DNA of 64,000 bases from Thermoactinomycetaceae bacterium (GCA_025449975.1 JANWIG010000047.1:1-64000); one strand, 5' to 3'; shown: positions 34,544 through 43,266, counted from the stretch's first letter. A program made the numbers and translations. The notes: a model not told the origin generated them from the sequence alone.

Positions 34544-34862
34544 ATTGTTCAACCCTCTTTTTTAATAAAAATAGTTTTATTATTATTATTAAATATTGGT
34601 AATATAAAAGTCAATACATTGGTGCAAGTCTTGAATTTTGGTTTGTAAAACAAACTAGTTTGAGTAAAATTTTCCCCTCCATTCTGTTTCTTTTGTCCTT
34701 CTATCGAAAATGGAATAAATAGTGTATGATGGAAGATAGGTAAGATTTACCGATTTGCCTGCACCTCATTCCCATTGAGTTCCCTTTTATCTCGCTTGTG
34801 TTCACCTCGGGAGTGGTCGTAAAGAGACGCAATTCAAATAAGTGGAACGGAGGGACTGCTCA
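34544..34862. other. Intergenic region between HTH gene and recombinase
   Basis: Contains a short ATT/TTA run (about 34577-34592) and must hold both divergent promoters. I see no gene, IS end or attachment core that I can support. Confidence 0.4.
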
Positions 34863-35942
34863 ATGCTTGAATCAGCCAACTTTTCACGCCGTCTATCTGA
34901 AAATATTCGTCGGATTATCAGTAAATTTCCTGAAGAAGTACAAGAATTTTTTTGGGAAATGATCAGTGCAGATCGCTCAGAGCAAACGATTGCCAATTAT
35001 GCCTATGATTTTGCTTTATTTTTTGATTATTTAAAGATTCGTAACAAAAATATCTATCAAGTAGATCCATTTACGATCAAACGATTTTTTCGCTTCATTG
35101 AAAACGGATACGAACGTACGGTTCAAATAAAAATTTCCAAGCAAGATCCGACGACTGGAGAGTACGTCGAAGAATGGATTGAGCGCAAACACTTTCGTGA
35201 AAACTCACGAAGTGGAAAACAACGAAAAAGAGCTTCTCTTCGCTCTCTTTTTCGTTTTTTGGTTAAAACGCATGTTTTGGAAAGAGATCCGATGGAAGAG
35301 TATGAAGACTCCACTCTCCGTTCGCGGAGCCGCCAACGCGTTCCTGTTTTCCTTACCAGAGAGGAAGCATTGCGCTTAATCGAAGCGATTCCTGCCTATC
35401 ATGCCAAGAAAAAACACAAAAGTTGGCTAGAAGAGCGGGATTTAGCAATGATCTTAATGTTACTCAATACAGGTATGCGGGTATCTGAGTTAATCAATCT
35501 TAATTTAAACAGTATTCAATCAGACGGAGAAACTCTTCGCGTGATCATTATCGGGAAGGGTGGAAAAGAACGCATGTTAAAGCTAAACAACAAAGCGGTG
35601 CAAGCCTTGCAAGCTTATTTAGCTGTACGTCCTACGCCCGCCGATCCGAAACATCAAGACGCTCTTTTTTTAAATAAAAACTTCGGGCGGATCAGCCGGA
35701 AAGCAGTCTCCGAAATGGTAAAAAAGTATGTACGCGTTGCCAAGTTACCACCTAAATCCGCTTCGATCTCTCCACATAAACTCCGCCATACGCTGGCTAC
35801 TCTGCTCTTAGCCAATGGCGAAAATTTACGTGTGGTACAGGAAATTTTAGGGCATTCCAGTATTCAAACCACACAAATCTATACACATGTGATCAATTCC
35901 GAGAAAGATCAAGCATTGGACCGATTAGAGCAAATGATCTAA
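34863..35942 (+). CDS. Tyrosine recombinase/integrase (XerC/D-like)
   Basis: 359 residues from the ATG at 34863 behind GGAGGGACTGCTCA. N-terminal SAM-like core-binding domain (about 30-135, SEQTIANYAYDFALFFDYLK) and catalytic domain (about 160-355) with Arg in TGMRVSELI, Lys in GKGGKERMLKL, HKLRHTLATLLL (His, Arg), GHSSIQTTQIYTH (His, Tyr). All six catalytic residues are present. It is longer than XerC/XerD (about 300), with an inserted segment between about 85 and 130. No adjacent phage or transposon genes, so probably a chromosomal recombinase; it is immediately upstream of lexA. Confidence 0.9.
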   Translation: MLESANFSRRLSENIRRIISKFPEEVQEFFWEMISADRSEQTIANYAYDFALFFDYLKIRNKNIYQVDPFTIKRFFRFIENGYERTVQIKISKQDPTTGEYVEEWIERKHFRENSRSGKQRKRASLRSLFRFLVKTHVLERDPMEEYEDSTLRSRSRQRVPVFLTREEALRLIEAIPAYHAKKKHKSWLEERDLAMILMLLNTGMRVSELINLNLNSIQSDGETLRVIIIGKGGKERMLKLNNKAVQALQAYLAVRPTPADPKHQDALFLNKNFGRISRKAVSEMVKKYVRVAKLPPKSASISPHKLRHTLATLLLANGENLRVVQEILGHSSIQTTQIYTHVINSEKDQALDRLEQMI

Positions 35943-35948
35943 CAAATA

Positions 35949-35988
35949 AGAACTTATGTTTGTTCTCTGCTTGGCATTCATGTATACT
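35949..35988 (+). promoter_or_regulatory. lexA promoter with LexA box
   Basis: AGAACTTATGTTTG (35949-35962) fits the Bacillus LexA operator CGAACRNRYGTTYG in nearly all positions. It overlaps the -35 element TTGTTC (35960-35965); TATACT (35983-35988) follows after 17 bases. Autorepression of lexA is expected. Confidence 0.78.
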
Positions 35989-36056
35989 ATAGATTAAGAA
36001 CGGGTAATTGTGGAAATCACCTGAACGAATCGATACACAAAGGAGATGTGAAATTC

Positions 36057-36683
36057 ATGCACAAACTTTCACCACGGCAAAAGGCCATTCTCTCATATAT
36101 AGAACAGTCTGTCCGCAAAAGAGGTTACCCTCCTTCCGTCCGAGAAATAGGGGAGGCTGTCGGACTCGCCTCCAGCTCAACCGTGCATGGGCATCTAGCC
36201 CGCCTTGAAAAAAAAGGATATATTCGCCGCGATCCTACCAAGCCTCGGGCGATTGAAATACTGAAAAAAATCAACGGGAGTACGGAGCAAGTTCATAAAG
36301 ATACGGTGATGTGCCCCCTTGTCGGAAAAGTGACGGCTGGAGAACCTATCACCGCTATCGAAAACATCGAAGAATATTACCCGCTTCCCAGACGTTTGGT
36401 CGGAGATCAACAAACGGTTTTCCTTCTCTCTGTACAAGGAAACAGTATGATCAATGCCGGCATTTTGGATGGCGATTATGTCGTCGTTCGCCAACAACAA
36501 ACAGCTGACAATGGCGATATCGTTGTCGCTATGACGCCAGAAGGAGAAGCCACCGTAAAACGATTCTACAAGGAAAAAGACCATATTCGCTTACAACCGG
36601 AAAATGATCAGTTGTCGCCGATCCTTTTGCCTCATGTGACCATTTTGGGCAAAGTAATCAGCCTAATCCGCGAAGTCGTATAA
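36057..36683 (+). CDS. lexA: SOS repressor LexA
   Basis: 208 residues. Winged-helix DNA-binding domain ([20 protein letters not shown], then [20 protein letters not shown]) and S24 peptidase domain with cleavage site VTAG in GKVTAGEPI, catalytic Ser in [15 protein letters not shown] and Lys in [10 protein letters not shown]. It represses SOS genes and self-cleaves on RecA filaments. ATG at 36057, eleven bases after AAAGGAG; the in-frame GTG nine bases earlier is too close to that site. A LexA box lies in its promoter. Confidence 0.96.
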   Translation: MHKLSPRQKAILSYIEQSVRKRGYPPSVREIGEAVGLASSSTVHGHLARLEKKGYIRRDPTKPRAIEILKKINGSTEQVHKDTVMCPLVGKVTAGEPITAIENIEEYYPLPRRLVGDQQTVFLLSVQGNSMINAGILDGDYVVVRQQQTADNGDIVVAMTPEGEATVKRFYKEKDHIRLQPENDQLSPILLPHVTILGKVISLIREVV

Positions 36684-36698
36684 AAAAGAAAAACATAA

Positions 36699-36740
36699 AA
36701 AATCGCTCACCTCAATGATTTCAGAGCGATTTTTTTTATT
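36699..36740 (+). terminator. Terminator of lexA
   Basis: AAAATCGCTC/GAGCGATTTT stem with a 15-base loop and TTTT tail. Confidence 0.88.
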
Positions 36741-36834
36741 TGTCTTATTTTGTGTGTATGCCTTGACGCTTCCATCCCTGTGATACATATAGTGTTTGTA
36801 GATCGTCTTCATACAAGTTAGGAGGTGCAGAAAA

Positions 36835-37095
36835 ATGGACTACGATCTCTACTATGAACTGGATGAGTCCCATGAAGGTCTCTTTGATGATGAAGAGGAC
36901 TTCGATGAATATGAACTCATGCAACGCGACCACTGGCGACGCCGCCACCACTACCATCCTCCCCACCACCGCAGACGCAGACGTCGCCGTCGTCACCGCC
37001 GACATCACCACCATCACCACCATCCTCATCATCACAGACATCATTGGCATTGGTATCACTACAGTTTACTTAATCCCGATGATGATCTCTACTAA
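36835..37095 (+). CDS. Small charge-segregated protein: acidic head, Arg/His-rich tail
   Basis: 86 residues, ATG behind a strong AGGAGGTGCAGAAAA. Residues 1-31 are acidic and tyrosine-rich (YELDESHEGLFDDEEDFDEY); residues 32-77 are almost only Arg, His and Pro; the end (SLLNPDDDLY) is acidic again. The tail could bind metal ions or polyphosphate/nucleic acid, and the charge blocks could drive self-association; spore-coat or morphogenetic proteins often look like this. No family recognised. The two other open frames here lack comparable start sites. Confidence 0.75.
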   Translation: MDYDLYYELDESHEGLFDDEEDFDEYELMQRDHWRRRHHYHPPHHRRRRRRRRHRRHHHHHHHPHHHRHHWHWYHYSLLNPDDDLY

Positions 37096-37139
37096 GCCAT
37101 GCTTGAACGTTCATACCTCCCGAGCAATACCATAAAAAT

Positions 37140-37180
37140 GAAAAAAGCATGCCAACTTCAAAAAGAGGCATGCTTTTTTC
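37140..37180. terminator. Bidirectional terminator
   Basis: AAAAAAGCATGCC/GGCATGCTTTTTT stem with a 13-base loop, serving the His/Arg-rich gene and aspB. Confidence 0.9.
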
Positions 37181-37182
37181 AT

Positions 37183-38367
37183 TTATTCACCTTTAACAAA
37201 CCGTTCAATTCGATCCAATGCTTTTTCCAGTTGCTCCATCGATGTCGCATAAGAGATCCGCATATGATCATTGGAACCAAATCCTGATCCAGGAACCACA
37301 GCGACTAACTCTTTTTCTAACAAAGCACTTGCCCATTCATCGGGAGTTTGATATTTTCCAGACTGCTCCAAAGCTTCACGAATATTAACAAAGGCATAGA
37401 AAGCTCCTGGTGGTTTTAAACAAGTAAACCCAGGGATTTGATTGAGACGGTCCACAACATAGTCACGCCGCTCAACAAAAGCTTTTTTCATTACCTCGAC
37501 TGGTTCATGCGTTCCATTTAAGGCAGCGATTGCAGCATATTGAGCAATCGATGTAGGGTTCGAAGTACTATGGCTAGCGAGGTCTGTCATCGCCTTGATA
37601 ATATCGGCTGGACCTGCTGCAAAACCGATCCGCCAACCAGTCATCGAATAGGTTTTGGAAACACCGTTAATGATGATGGTCCGATCATATAATTCTTTAC
37701 TTAAGCTGGCAATACTTACATGTTTAACGCCTTCATCATAAATGAGATGTTCATATATTTCATCAGAGACAACGAGAAGATCATGCTCGACGCAAACTTC
37801 TCCCAGCGCTCTTAATTCATCTTCGAAGTAAACCATTCCTGTTGGATTCGATGGGCTATTGATCAATACTGCTTTGGTACGCTCTGTAATCGCTTCCTTT
37901 AATTGTTCAGGGGTAATCTTAAACGAGTTGGATTCTTTTCCTTCGATGACAACTGCTTCTCCACCTGCTAACTTCACCTGCTCTATGTAACTAACCCAAT
38001 AGGGTGCGGGGATGATTACTTCGTCACCCGGATCAATAATCGCTTGGAACAAATTATATAAAGCATGTTTTGCCCCTGTGGCTACCGTAATCTGATTTGG
38101 CTCATAGGTTAATCCATTGTCACGCTGTAACTTATCAACAATCGCTTTCTTTAGTTCAGGAATCCCACCCGATGCGGTATATTTGGTATGTCCCGCATCC
38201 ATTGCTTCTTTTGCTGCTTGCATAATATGCTCAGGTGTATTGAAGTCTGGTTCGCCGGCTCCTAAACCAATTACATCATAACCTTGTTGCTTCAAAGACT
38301 TGGCCGTCGCTGTAATCGCTAACGTAGGTGATGGTGAAAGTTGCTGAACGCGTTTTGATAATTTCAT
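37183..38367 (-). CDS. aspB: Aspartate aminotransferase (class I, PLP)
   Basis: 394 residues. SPTLAITATAKSLKQQGYDV, IGLGAGEPDFNTPEHI, INSPSNPTGMVY, VVSDEIYEHLIYD and the PLP lysine in NGVSKTYSMTGWRIGFAAG mark the Bacillus/Thermus AspAT-Ib subgroup. It interconverts aspartate and 2-oxoglutarate with oxaloacetate and glutamate. ATG at 38367 behind GGGAAGGGGTCCATCG. Monocistronic. Confidence 0.93.
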   Translation of the reverse strand: MKLSKRVQQLSPSPTLAITATAKSLKQQGYDVIGLGAGEPDFNTPEHIMQAAKEAMDAGHTKYTASGGIPELKKAIVDKLQRDNGLTYEPNQITVATGAKHALYNLFQAIIDPGDEVIIPAPYWVSYIEQVKLAGGEAVVIEGKESNSFKITPEQLKEAITERTKAVLINSPSNPTGMVYFEDELRALGEVCVEHDLLVVSDEIYEHLIYDEGVKHVSIASLSKELYDRTIIINGVSKTYSMTGWRIGFAAGPADIIKAMTDLASHSTSNPTSIAQYAAIAALNGTHEPVEVMKKAFVERRDYVVDRLNQIPGFTCLKPPGAFYAFVNIREALEQSGKYQTPDEWASALLEKELVAVVPGSGFGSNDHMRISYATSMEQLEKALDRIERFVKGE

Positions 38368-38596
38368 CGATGGACCCCTTCCCAAACACTATTTTCTAAC
38401 AAGTTTATCATATCACAATCATAGGGATTAGACCAGCTTTTTCACTTAATAAGCAATCATTAATTCTTTCATAATAGAAATAGTGATTTCATTTATTTTA
38501 CAAGTAAATAACCAGTCCTTTTCTCCCTTTTTTCCAGTCCCTCATCTTATGTGTATTTATGAACAAAAGCCTTGATTTTTGGGGCAAGTTATGTAT

Positions 38597-38623
38597 AGGG
38601 AACTGACCAAACGTCAGCTCCCT
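38597..38623 (-). terminator. 3' hairpin of the FtsH-like protease operon
   Basis: AGGGAACTGAC/GTCAGCTCCCT stem overlapping the stop codon; no T-run follows, so it may stabilise the mRNA end rather than terminate. Confidence 0.45.
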
Positions 38624-40113
38624 AAATAACCGATAACCTCAACGGATTCCCTCGCGGGCAATAGCTGGCGAAACTCATCTCCGGTTAATACCTCTTCACG
38701 GAGAAGGGTTCTGAGCGCTTTCTGAAAAGTGGCCTGATGTTCGAGCAAACAAGACGCCGTTTTTTGATATAGCTGCTCTAAAATAGCTTTGGTCTCTTGA
38801 TAAATTTTCTCTTTATTTTCTAGCTCGGGATCGATAATTCCCAATTCCGATAATCCTGCTTCAATCAGCGTCTTCACATACTGATGAGCTTGCTCGTAAT
38901 CATTCATCGCTCCTGTGCTTCGGTTGCCGAGTAGCAACTCTTCTGCTGCGGCGCCGGCTAAACAGATCATGATTTGTTCTTCCAACTGTTTTCGCACATA
39001 GATATAACGATCGTTCTCAGGATAATGACGAACGTATCCCAGCGCTTGACCTCGAGCCGATAACGCCACTTGGGAGACACTACCCGGTCGAACCACCTCA
39101 GCAACAATGGCGTGACCCAGCTCATGGATCGCTGTACGTTCTTTTTCTTCATAGGTCGTTTCCCGATCCGTTTTTTCTCCCATCATGACTTTATCGATTG
39201 CCGCGGCAAAATGGCATTGCTCAATTCGTTCTTTATTCTCACGCATGGCATAAATCGCCGCTTCGTTCGTTAGACTTTCCAATTGCGCACCAGAAAATCC
39301 AAACGTCTCTTTGGCAATCTGCTCTAGGTCGACATCTCGCGCAAGCGGCTTATTTTTCGTGTGTAATTGTAAAATGTGCTCTCGCGCATTTTTACTCGGT
39401 AAGTCGACAATAATATGACGGTCAAAACGCCCCGGTCTTAGTAGCGCCGAGTCCAACATATCTTTGCGGTTGGTAGCAGCGATCACCAAAATCATAATAT
39501 CTTGATCCGTGTGCAGCCCGTCCATCTCCGTCAAGAGCTGATTTAATGTCTGATCATATTCTTTGTGTTGCGATCCTTCTCTTTTCCCACCGATGACATC
39601 AATTTCATCGATAAAGACGATCGCACTACCCGCTTTCTTCTGTTTCGCAAGTTTTCGCGCGTTTTGAAATAGATCGCGAATCCGTTGCGCTCCAATTCCG
39701 ACATATTTTTCCACAAACTCACTGCCCGAAGCACTGACAAAGACCGATTGCGTATAATGGGCAGCTGCTTTCGCCATCAGGGTTTTCCCTGTTCCTGGCG
39801 GTCCGGAAAGCAAGATTCCTTTGATCGGACGAACCCCATATTTGGCAATCTGTTCACGACGAATCAGAAAATCGATGGCTTCCTTTAACTCTTCTTTGGC
39901 TTTGGTCTGTCCGCCGATTTCATCAAAACGAACATTGGGGATCGAATCCAATACCTTCGGTTGACTCCATTTAAAGTCATGGTTGCGATGGAGAAAAAGG
40001 AAAAATAACACCCCTACGCTGAGAAGGACGATCCATGGTAATGGATCTGCGCTGATGATCAAACCAAAAATCCCTACCGCACCGAGCGCACCGATTACGA
40101 TTTCCTTACTCAT
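38614..40113 (-). CDS. Short FtsH-like membrane AAA+ metalloprotease
   Basis: 499 residues. Two N-terminal membrane helices separated by only a few residues (about 4-42), then AAA+ domain with GPPGTGKTLMAKAAA, AIVFIDEIDVIGG, LLRPGRFDRHIIVD and the M41 protease domain with HELGHAIVAEV (zinc) and the third ligand region STGAMNDYEQA. FtsH proper is about 640 residues with a 70-100-residue extracytoplasmic loop; that loop is missing here. Membrane-bound processive protease, likely a specialised FtsH paralogue. It overlaps the upstream gene by 8 bases, suggesting a joint complex. Confidence 0.9.
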   Translation of the reverse strand: MSKEIVIGALGAVGIFGLIISADPLPWIVLLSVGVLFFLFLHRNHDFKWSQPKVLDSIPNVRFDEIGGQTKAKEELKEAIDFLIRREQIAKYGVRPIKGILLSGPPGTGKTLMAKAAAHYTQSVFVSASGSEFVEKYVGIGAQRIRDLFQNARKLAKQKKAGSAIVFIDEIDVIGGKREGSQHKEYDQTLNQLLTEMDGLHTDQDIMILVIAATNRKDMLDSALLRPGRFDRHIIVDLPSKNAREHILQLHTKNKPLARDVDLEQIAKETFGFSGAQLESLTNEAAIYAMRENKERIEQCHFAAAIDKVMMGEKTDRETTYEEKERTAIHELGHAIVAEVVRPGSVSQVALSARGQALGYVRHYPENDRYIYVRKQLEEQIMICLAGAAAEELLLGNRSTGAMNDYEQAHQYVKTLIEAGLSELGIIDPELENKEKIYQETKAILEQLYQKTASCLLEHQATFQKALRTLLREEVLTGDEFRQLLPARESVEVIGYLGS

Positions 40114-40651
40114 TATCCTTCACCTCGCCTCCCGTTTTATTCAGAGAAGCTACTTTCACTTGGAGAGGGATGACCCGTACCAAGAAGTTTTCTCCATCCT
40201 GAAGCCCGACATATAAGTAGTGCTCATCGAGGTGAACCTGATAGCTGATCTTTCTTTTTTTCGCCATCTCTTTAACCGTATCCAATACCTTTGTATATCT
40301 CCGTTGTTCGATTCCCTCGCGAACAGTAAAATTCAGTTCGTTCCAGAGATTGGTGAGAACCTCATTGGGCTGATCAACCAGTTGAATGCTCAATTCTCTC
40401 TTCCCAATATGAGACTGAATCGCTTGTCGCAAAGGATAGTAGTCTGAATTGATCGAAAAATCCTTTCCTATCTTTAGATCGAGACGAACTTCTTGTCGAT
40501 CAATTTCTAATTTTCCAATAGTAAGTTGCGGTTTAGCCACGATCTCATCTTCAATGGCCCCTTTTATATAAATGGATTGATATACATAAAAGCCAGTGAA
40601 AAGTAATAGCAGCGTGACAAGTAGAGAAACGATGATTGTTTGAAAACGCAT
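40106..40651 (-). CDS. Single-pass membrane protein coupled to the FtsH-like protease
   Basis: 181 residues from the ATG at 40651 behind GGAAAGGAGGCGTGGC. One N-terminal membrane helix (about 5-25, TIIVSLLVTLLLLFTGFYVY) and an extracytoplasmic domain of about 150 residues with alternating beta-like segments (PQLTIGKLEIDRQEVRLDLK). No family recognised. The 8-base overlap with the protease gene suggests a substrate adaptor or inhibitor of that protease, analogous in layout to FtsH partners; inference only. Confidence 0.72.
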   Translation of the reverse strand: MRFQTIIVSLLVTLLLLFTGFYVYQSIYIKGAIEDEIVAKPQLTIGKLEIDRQEVRLDLKIGKDFSINSDYYPLRQAIQSHIGKRELSIQLVDQPNEVLTNLWNELNFTVREGIEQRRYTKVLDTVKEMAKKRKISYQVHLDEHYLYVGLQDGENFLVRVIPLQVKVASLNKTGGEVKDNE

Positions 40652-40762
40652 GCCACGCCTCCTTTCCTCCATATAACTTTCAATGCATAACCAGTATATC
40701 ACATTTGATATACTTTCTACGGTGGTGATATATGGTAAGAGCATGATGACCCCAAGCACAAC

Positions 40763-40803
40763 AAAAAGCCATTGAAAAGGAGATCCACTCCCTTTCAATG
40801 GCT
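40763..40803 (-). terminator. Terminator of the lipoprotein gene
   Basis: AGCCATTGAAA/TTTCAATGGCT stem with inner pairing and TTTTTG tail in the minus direction. Confidence 0.82.
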
Positions 40804-40812
40804 GATTATCTT

Positions 40813-41424
40813 CTATGAAAACAAATAGATCACTTCTTGAACAGACCCTTGAACGGTTTGTAAACGAATCGACATTTGTTTCAAATCGAACGTATCAGGT
40901 ATATAGATAAACTGATAAACGACTTTTACTTTGTCAGATAATTGGATAGCTGGTTTATCCGATAAAAAACGCTTTTTCAGCCGTTCAGATAGTTTTTCGC
41001 GGTTGATGGGAACATTGATCTTTTCCGCCTGTTTCTTTTCCCAGGAAATATTTTCTGGTTGATGAATCATCTTGCCCGCTTCTTTTACTAAGCGGAAATG
41101 ATCTTTTGGCGAGATCAGTCCGAGCTGATCAACCAGCAGCTCTTCACTTTCTTCTCCTTTTTTCAACTGGATTTTATTTTCTTCCTTTTTCAAAGAGAAA
41201 TGATTTTCTTTCTTAATTTCCCAATTCTCCCCGTTTAATTTTCCGTGAAATTGATCTTGTGTCGTTTTTATAATAAATGAGTATGCTTCTTGCTTCATTT
41301 TTTTATCCAATATTTGAAGAAGGTGATTCTGTTGGTTTTCCATTTTCGGGTGATCCACCCCCGCTGGTGATTGGCAGGCGACAAGCCAAAGAAAACTACA
41401 AATACATAGCAAACGGAGCCACAT
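40813..41424 (-). CDS. Putative lipoprotein of unknown function
   Basis: 203 residues from the ATG at 41424. Lipoprotein signal (MWLRLLCICSFLWLVAC), then a Lys/Glu-rich, beta-prone body (KKENHFSLKKEENKIQLKKG; VVYQFIYIPDTFDLKQMSIR). No family recognised. Its ribosome binding site GGGGGAGG lies inside a strong hairpin (41428-41467), which may restrict translation. Followed by its own terminator and then the protease pair on the same strand. Confidence 0.75.
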   Translation of the reverse strand: MWLRLLCICSFLWLVACQSPAGVDHPKMENQQNHLLQILDKKMKQEAYSFIIKTTQDQFHGKLNGENWEIKKENHFSLKKEENKIQLKKGEESEELLVDQLGLISPKDHFRLVKEAGKMIHQPENISWEKKQAEKINVPINREKLSERLKKRFLSDKPAIQLSDKVKVVYQFIYIPDTFDLKQMSIRLQTVQGSVQEVIYLFS

Positions 41425-41427
41425 TTT

Positions 41428-41467
41428 GACCTCCCCCTTTGTCAAAATCATACGACAAAGGGAGGTC
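41428..41467 (-). promoter_or_regulatory. Hairpin enclosing the ribosome binding site of the lipoprotein gene
   Basis: In the minus-strand RNA, GACCTCCCTTTGTC pairs with GACAAAGGGGGAGGTC around a 10-base loop (14 pairs, 2-base bulge). The second arm is the Shine-Dalgarno sequence, four bases before the ATG. Read on the plus strand it would act as a terminator, but no plus-strand gene ends here. Confidence 0.7.
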
Positions 41468-41521
41468 TTTTATTACATGAAGTGAATGTAGCGACAATGA
41501 TCAGTCGATAATGTTTATTTT

Positions 41522-41569
41522 AAAAAAAAAAGAGATTCCCTAAATGCATTTTGCCACTTTTAGGGAATC
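41522..41569 (-). terminator. Terminator-like hairpin without an obvious upstream gene
   Basis: GATTCCCTAAA/TTTAGGGAATC stem followed in the minus direction by a run of ten Ts. The nearest minus-strand gene upstream is mtaD, 400 bases away, beyond an opposite-strand gene; it may end read-through mtaD transcripts. Confidence 0.75.
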
Positions 41570-41646
41570 AAACTGAAAAATGTACTAAACATAACCCATT
41601 CAATTCAGGTGATACTAAGATTACGTCACAAGGGAGGTGAGTTCTT

Positions 41647-41832
41647 TTGTCTTCTCCCCAATGGATTCAAGAGTTACTGCGTACGCATTGTTCAGATGAG
41701 GAGTTTAAACAAGTCGAATCGTATTTGCATACAGAATCGTGGGTGAGTCCATCCTCACGCTGGCGGGAGTGGATGCCAAACGACGAAGACCCTCCCCTGC
41801 GCTTTCATGTAAGCATTGATATGAAATTTTGA
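41647..41832 (+). CDS. 61-residue protein of unknown function
   Basis: Begins at TTG (41647) behind a very strong AGGGAGGTGAGTTCTT. The sequence MSSPQWIQELLRTHCSDEEF has an amphipathic helix, followed by a Trp- and Ser-rich segment (ESWVSPSSRWREWMPNDEDP) and a short strand-like end. One Cys, soluble. No family recognised. The excellent ribosome binding site and two downstream hairpins with T-runs support a real short gene. Confidence 0.65.
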   Translation: MSSPQWIQELLRTHCSDEEFKQVESYLHTESWVSPSSRWREWMPNDEDPPLRFHVSIDMKF

Positions 41833-41837
41833 CACAC

Positions 41838-41860
41838 CCCACTACCTAATCGTGGGTTTT
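41838..41860 (+). terminator. Terminator of the 61-codon gene
   Basis: CCCAC/GTGGG stem with a 9-base loop and TTTT, 6 bases after the stop. Confidence 0.6.
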
Positions 41861-41942
41861 CATCCAGCAAAGTTTATAAGCTTTTGTATTATTTTAACTA
41901 CAAATTCCCTGCCTATACCTTCCGTCCAAAAAATTTATCGTC

Positions 41943-41969
41943 TCCCGTCCGTATGGCGGGATCTTTTTT
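41943..41969 (+). terminator. Second plus-strand terminator, abutting mtaD
   Basis: TCCCGTC/GGCGGGA stem, 5-base loop, then TCTTTTTT; its T-run overlaps the mtaD stop codon on the other strand. Confidence 0.7.
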
Positions 41970-43266
41970 ATGGAGCGATGGCTTGAAAAGCGCGCATCGC
42001 TTCAAAACGAATCTTCTCTTCGTCCAAGGTTAAACTGGCTCGATTGCGAATCAACGCTTTTCCGTCCACATACACATCCAAGACATCTCCGCGCGATGCG
42101 GAATAGACCAGATGGGAAATCAGATCATGCGGTGGCCACATATGGGCTCCTTTTAGATCGATCGTAATAAAATCTGCTTTTTTTCCTATCTCCAGCGTTC
42201 CAATCTCTTTTTCTAAAAAGAGGGCTTCCGCTCCATAACTCGTGCCCATGCGCAAGGCTTCCCTCGCTGGGATCACCGTCGGATCTTGATGGAACCCTTT
42301 GTGAATCAACGCAGCCAGTTGAATCTCTTCCCACAGATCCAGATTATTATTGCTCGCTGCGCCATCGGTCGCCAGCGCGGGGCGAATTCCTTTTTTTAGC
42401 ATCTGTGGAATCGGAGCGATGCCACTTCCTAACTTGAGATTGCTTCCTGGATTATGGGCCACTTTCACATCATACTGGGCGAGTACCGCGATCTCTTCCT
42501 CTGTGACATGGACGGCGTGCGCTACCAAGGATGGTAAATCAAAAAAGCCAAGTCGGCGGAGATGTTCGACCGGTCTGAGCCCATATTCATCGATATTTTG
42601 TTGCACTTCACGAGCCGTCTCCGACATATGGGTATGAAGGGGCACTTGAAGCTCTGCTGCTTTTTCAATAAATTGGGAGATAAAACGAGGCGAGCATGTG
42701 TACGGTGAGTGGGGGGCAAGCATGGTCGTAATTCGTCCATCCGCAGCTCCCTCCCAATCCTTAGAAAATTGGACTGCTTCTGCTAATTTGCTTTGCTGTA
42801 GCTCCTCACTTCCAAAACCAATCGCTCCCCGGCACAACTTCGCACGGATCCCCGCATCGGCAACGACTTGTCCCACTTGATCCATGTGATCATACATATC
42901 GAGAAAACAAGTGGTTCCCGACTGAAGCATTTCCAAGACTGATAAAGCGGTGCCAGCCCGTACTTGTTCCGCTGTAAATTTTCCTTCCAAGGGCCAGATT
43001 TTCTCTTCTAACCATTCCTGAAGGGGCAGATCATCCGCAAAACCGCGAAGCAAAGACATCGCAGCATGCCCATGAGCATTGATTAAACCCGGCATCATTG
43101 CGCGATCGCTGACATCGATCACCTGATCATATGTATCCAATTCTTCTCGAGTCGGAACAGGACCTACATAGATAATCCGACTATCTTCGATTCCCAAAGC
43201 GCCTTGAAAGGGTTCTTCCTCTCCAACCATTGTAATCACGGTGGCATTGATAAAGATTTGTTTCAT
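41968..43266 (-). CDS. mtaD: 5-methylthioadenosine/S-adenosylhomocysteine deaminase
   Basis: 432 residues. Amidohydrolase with metal site MPGLINAHGHAAMSLLRG (HxH), LHTHMSETAREV, VAHAVHVTEEEI and LATDGAASNNNLDLWEE; MYDHMDQVGQV and the NPGSNLKLGSGIAPI segment are typical of MtaD. It deaminates methylthioadenosine or S-adenosylhomocysteine to inosine forms. ATG at 43266 behind GGAGTCATTGAGG. With mtnA at the right edge it fits methionine salvage. Confidence 0.9.
   Translation of the reverse strand: MKQIFINATVITMVGEEEPFQGALGIEDSRIIYVGPVPTREELDTYDQVIDVSDRAMMPGLINAHGHAAMSLLRGFADDLPLQEWLEEKIWPLEGKFTAEQVRAGTALSVLEMLQSGTTCFLDMYDHMDQVGQVVADAGIRAKLCRGAIGFGSEELQQSKLAEAVQFSKDWEGAADGRITTMLAPHSPYTCSPRFISQFIEKAAELQVPLHTHMSETAREVQQNIDEYGLRPVEHLRRLGFFDLPSLVAHAVHVTEEEIAVLAQYDVKVAHNPGSNLKLGSGIAPIPQMLKKGIRPALATDGAASNNNLDLWEEIQLAALIHKGFHQDPTVIPAREALRMGTSYGAEALFLEKEIGTLEIGKKADFITIDLKGAHMWPPHDLISHLVYSASRGDVLDVYVDGKALIRNRASLTLDEEKIRFEAMRAFQAIAP

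Noticed and set aside
36955..37050. CRISPR-like or microsatellite repeat
   Set aside because: It is a codon-level CAC/CGC run inside a coding gene, with no repeat-spacer pattern. No CRISPR array was seen anywhere in the window.
36745..37135. Alternative frames (Met/Val- and Ile/Thr-rich) over the Arg/His gene
   Set aside because: Only the chosen frame has a strong ribosome binding site at the right distance; the others follow from CAC/CGC repeats.
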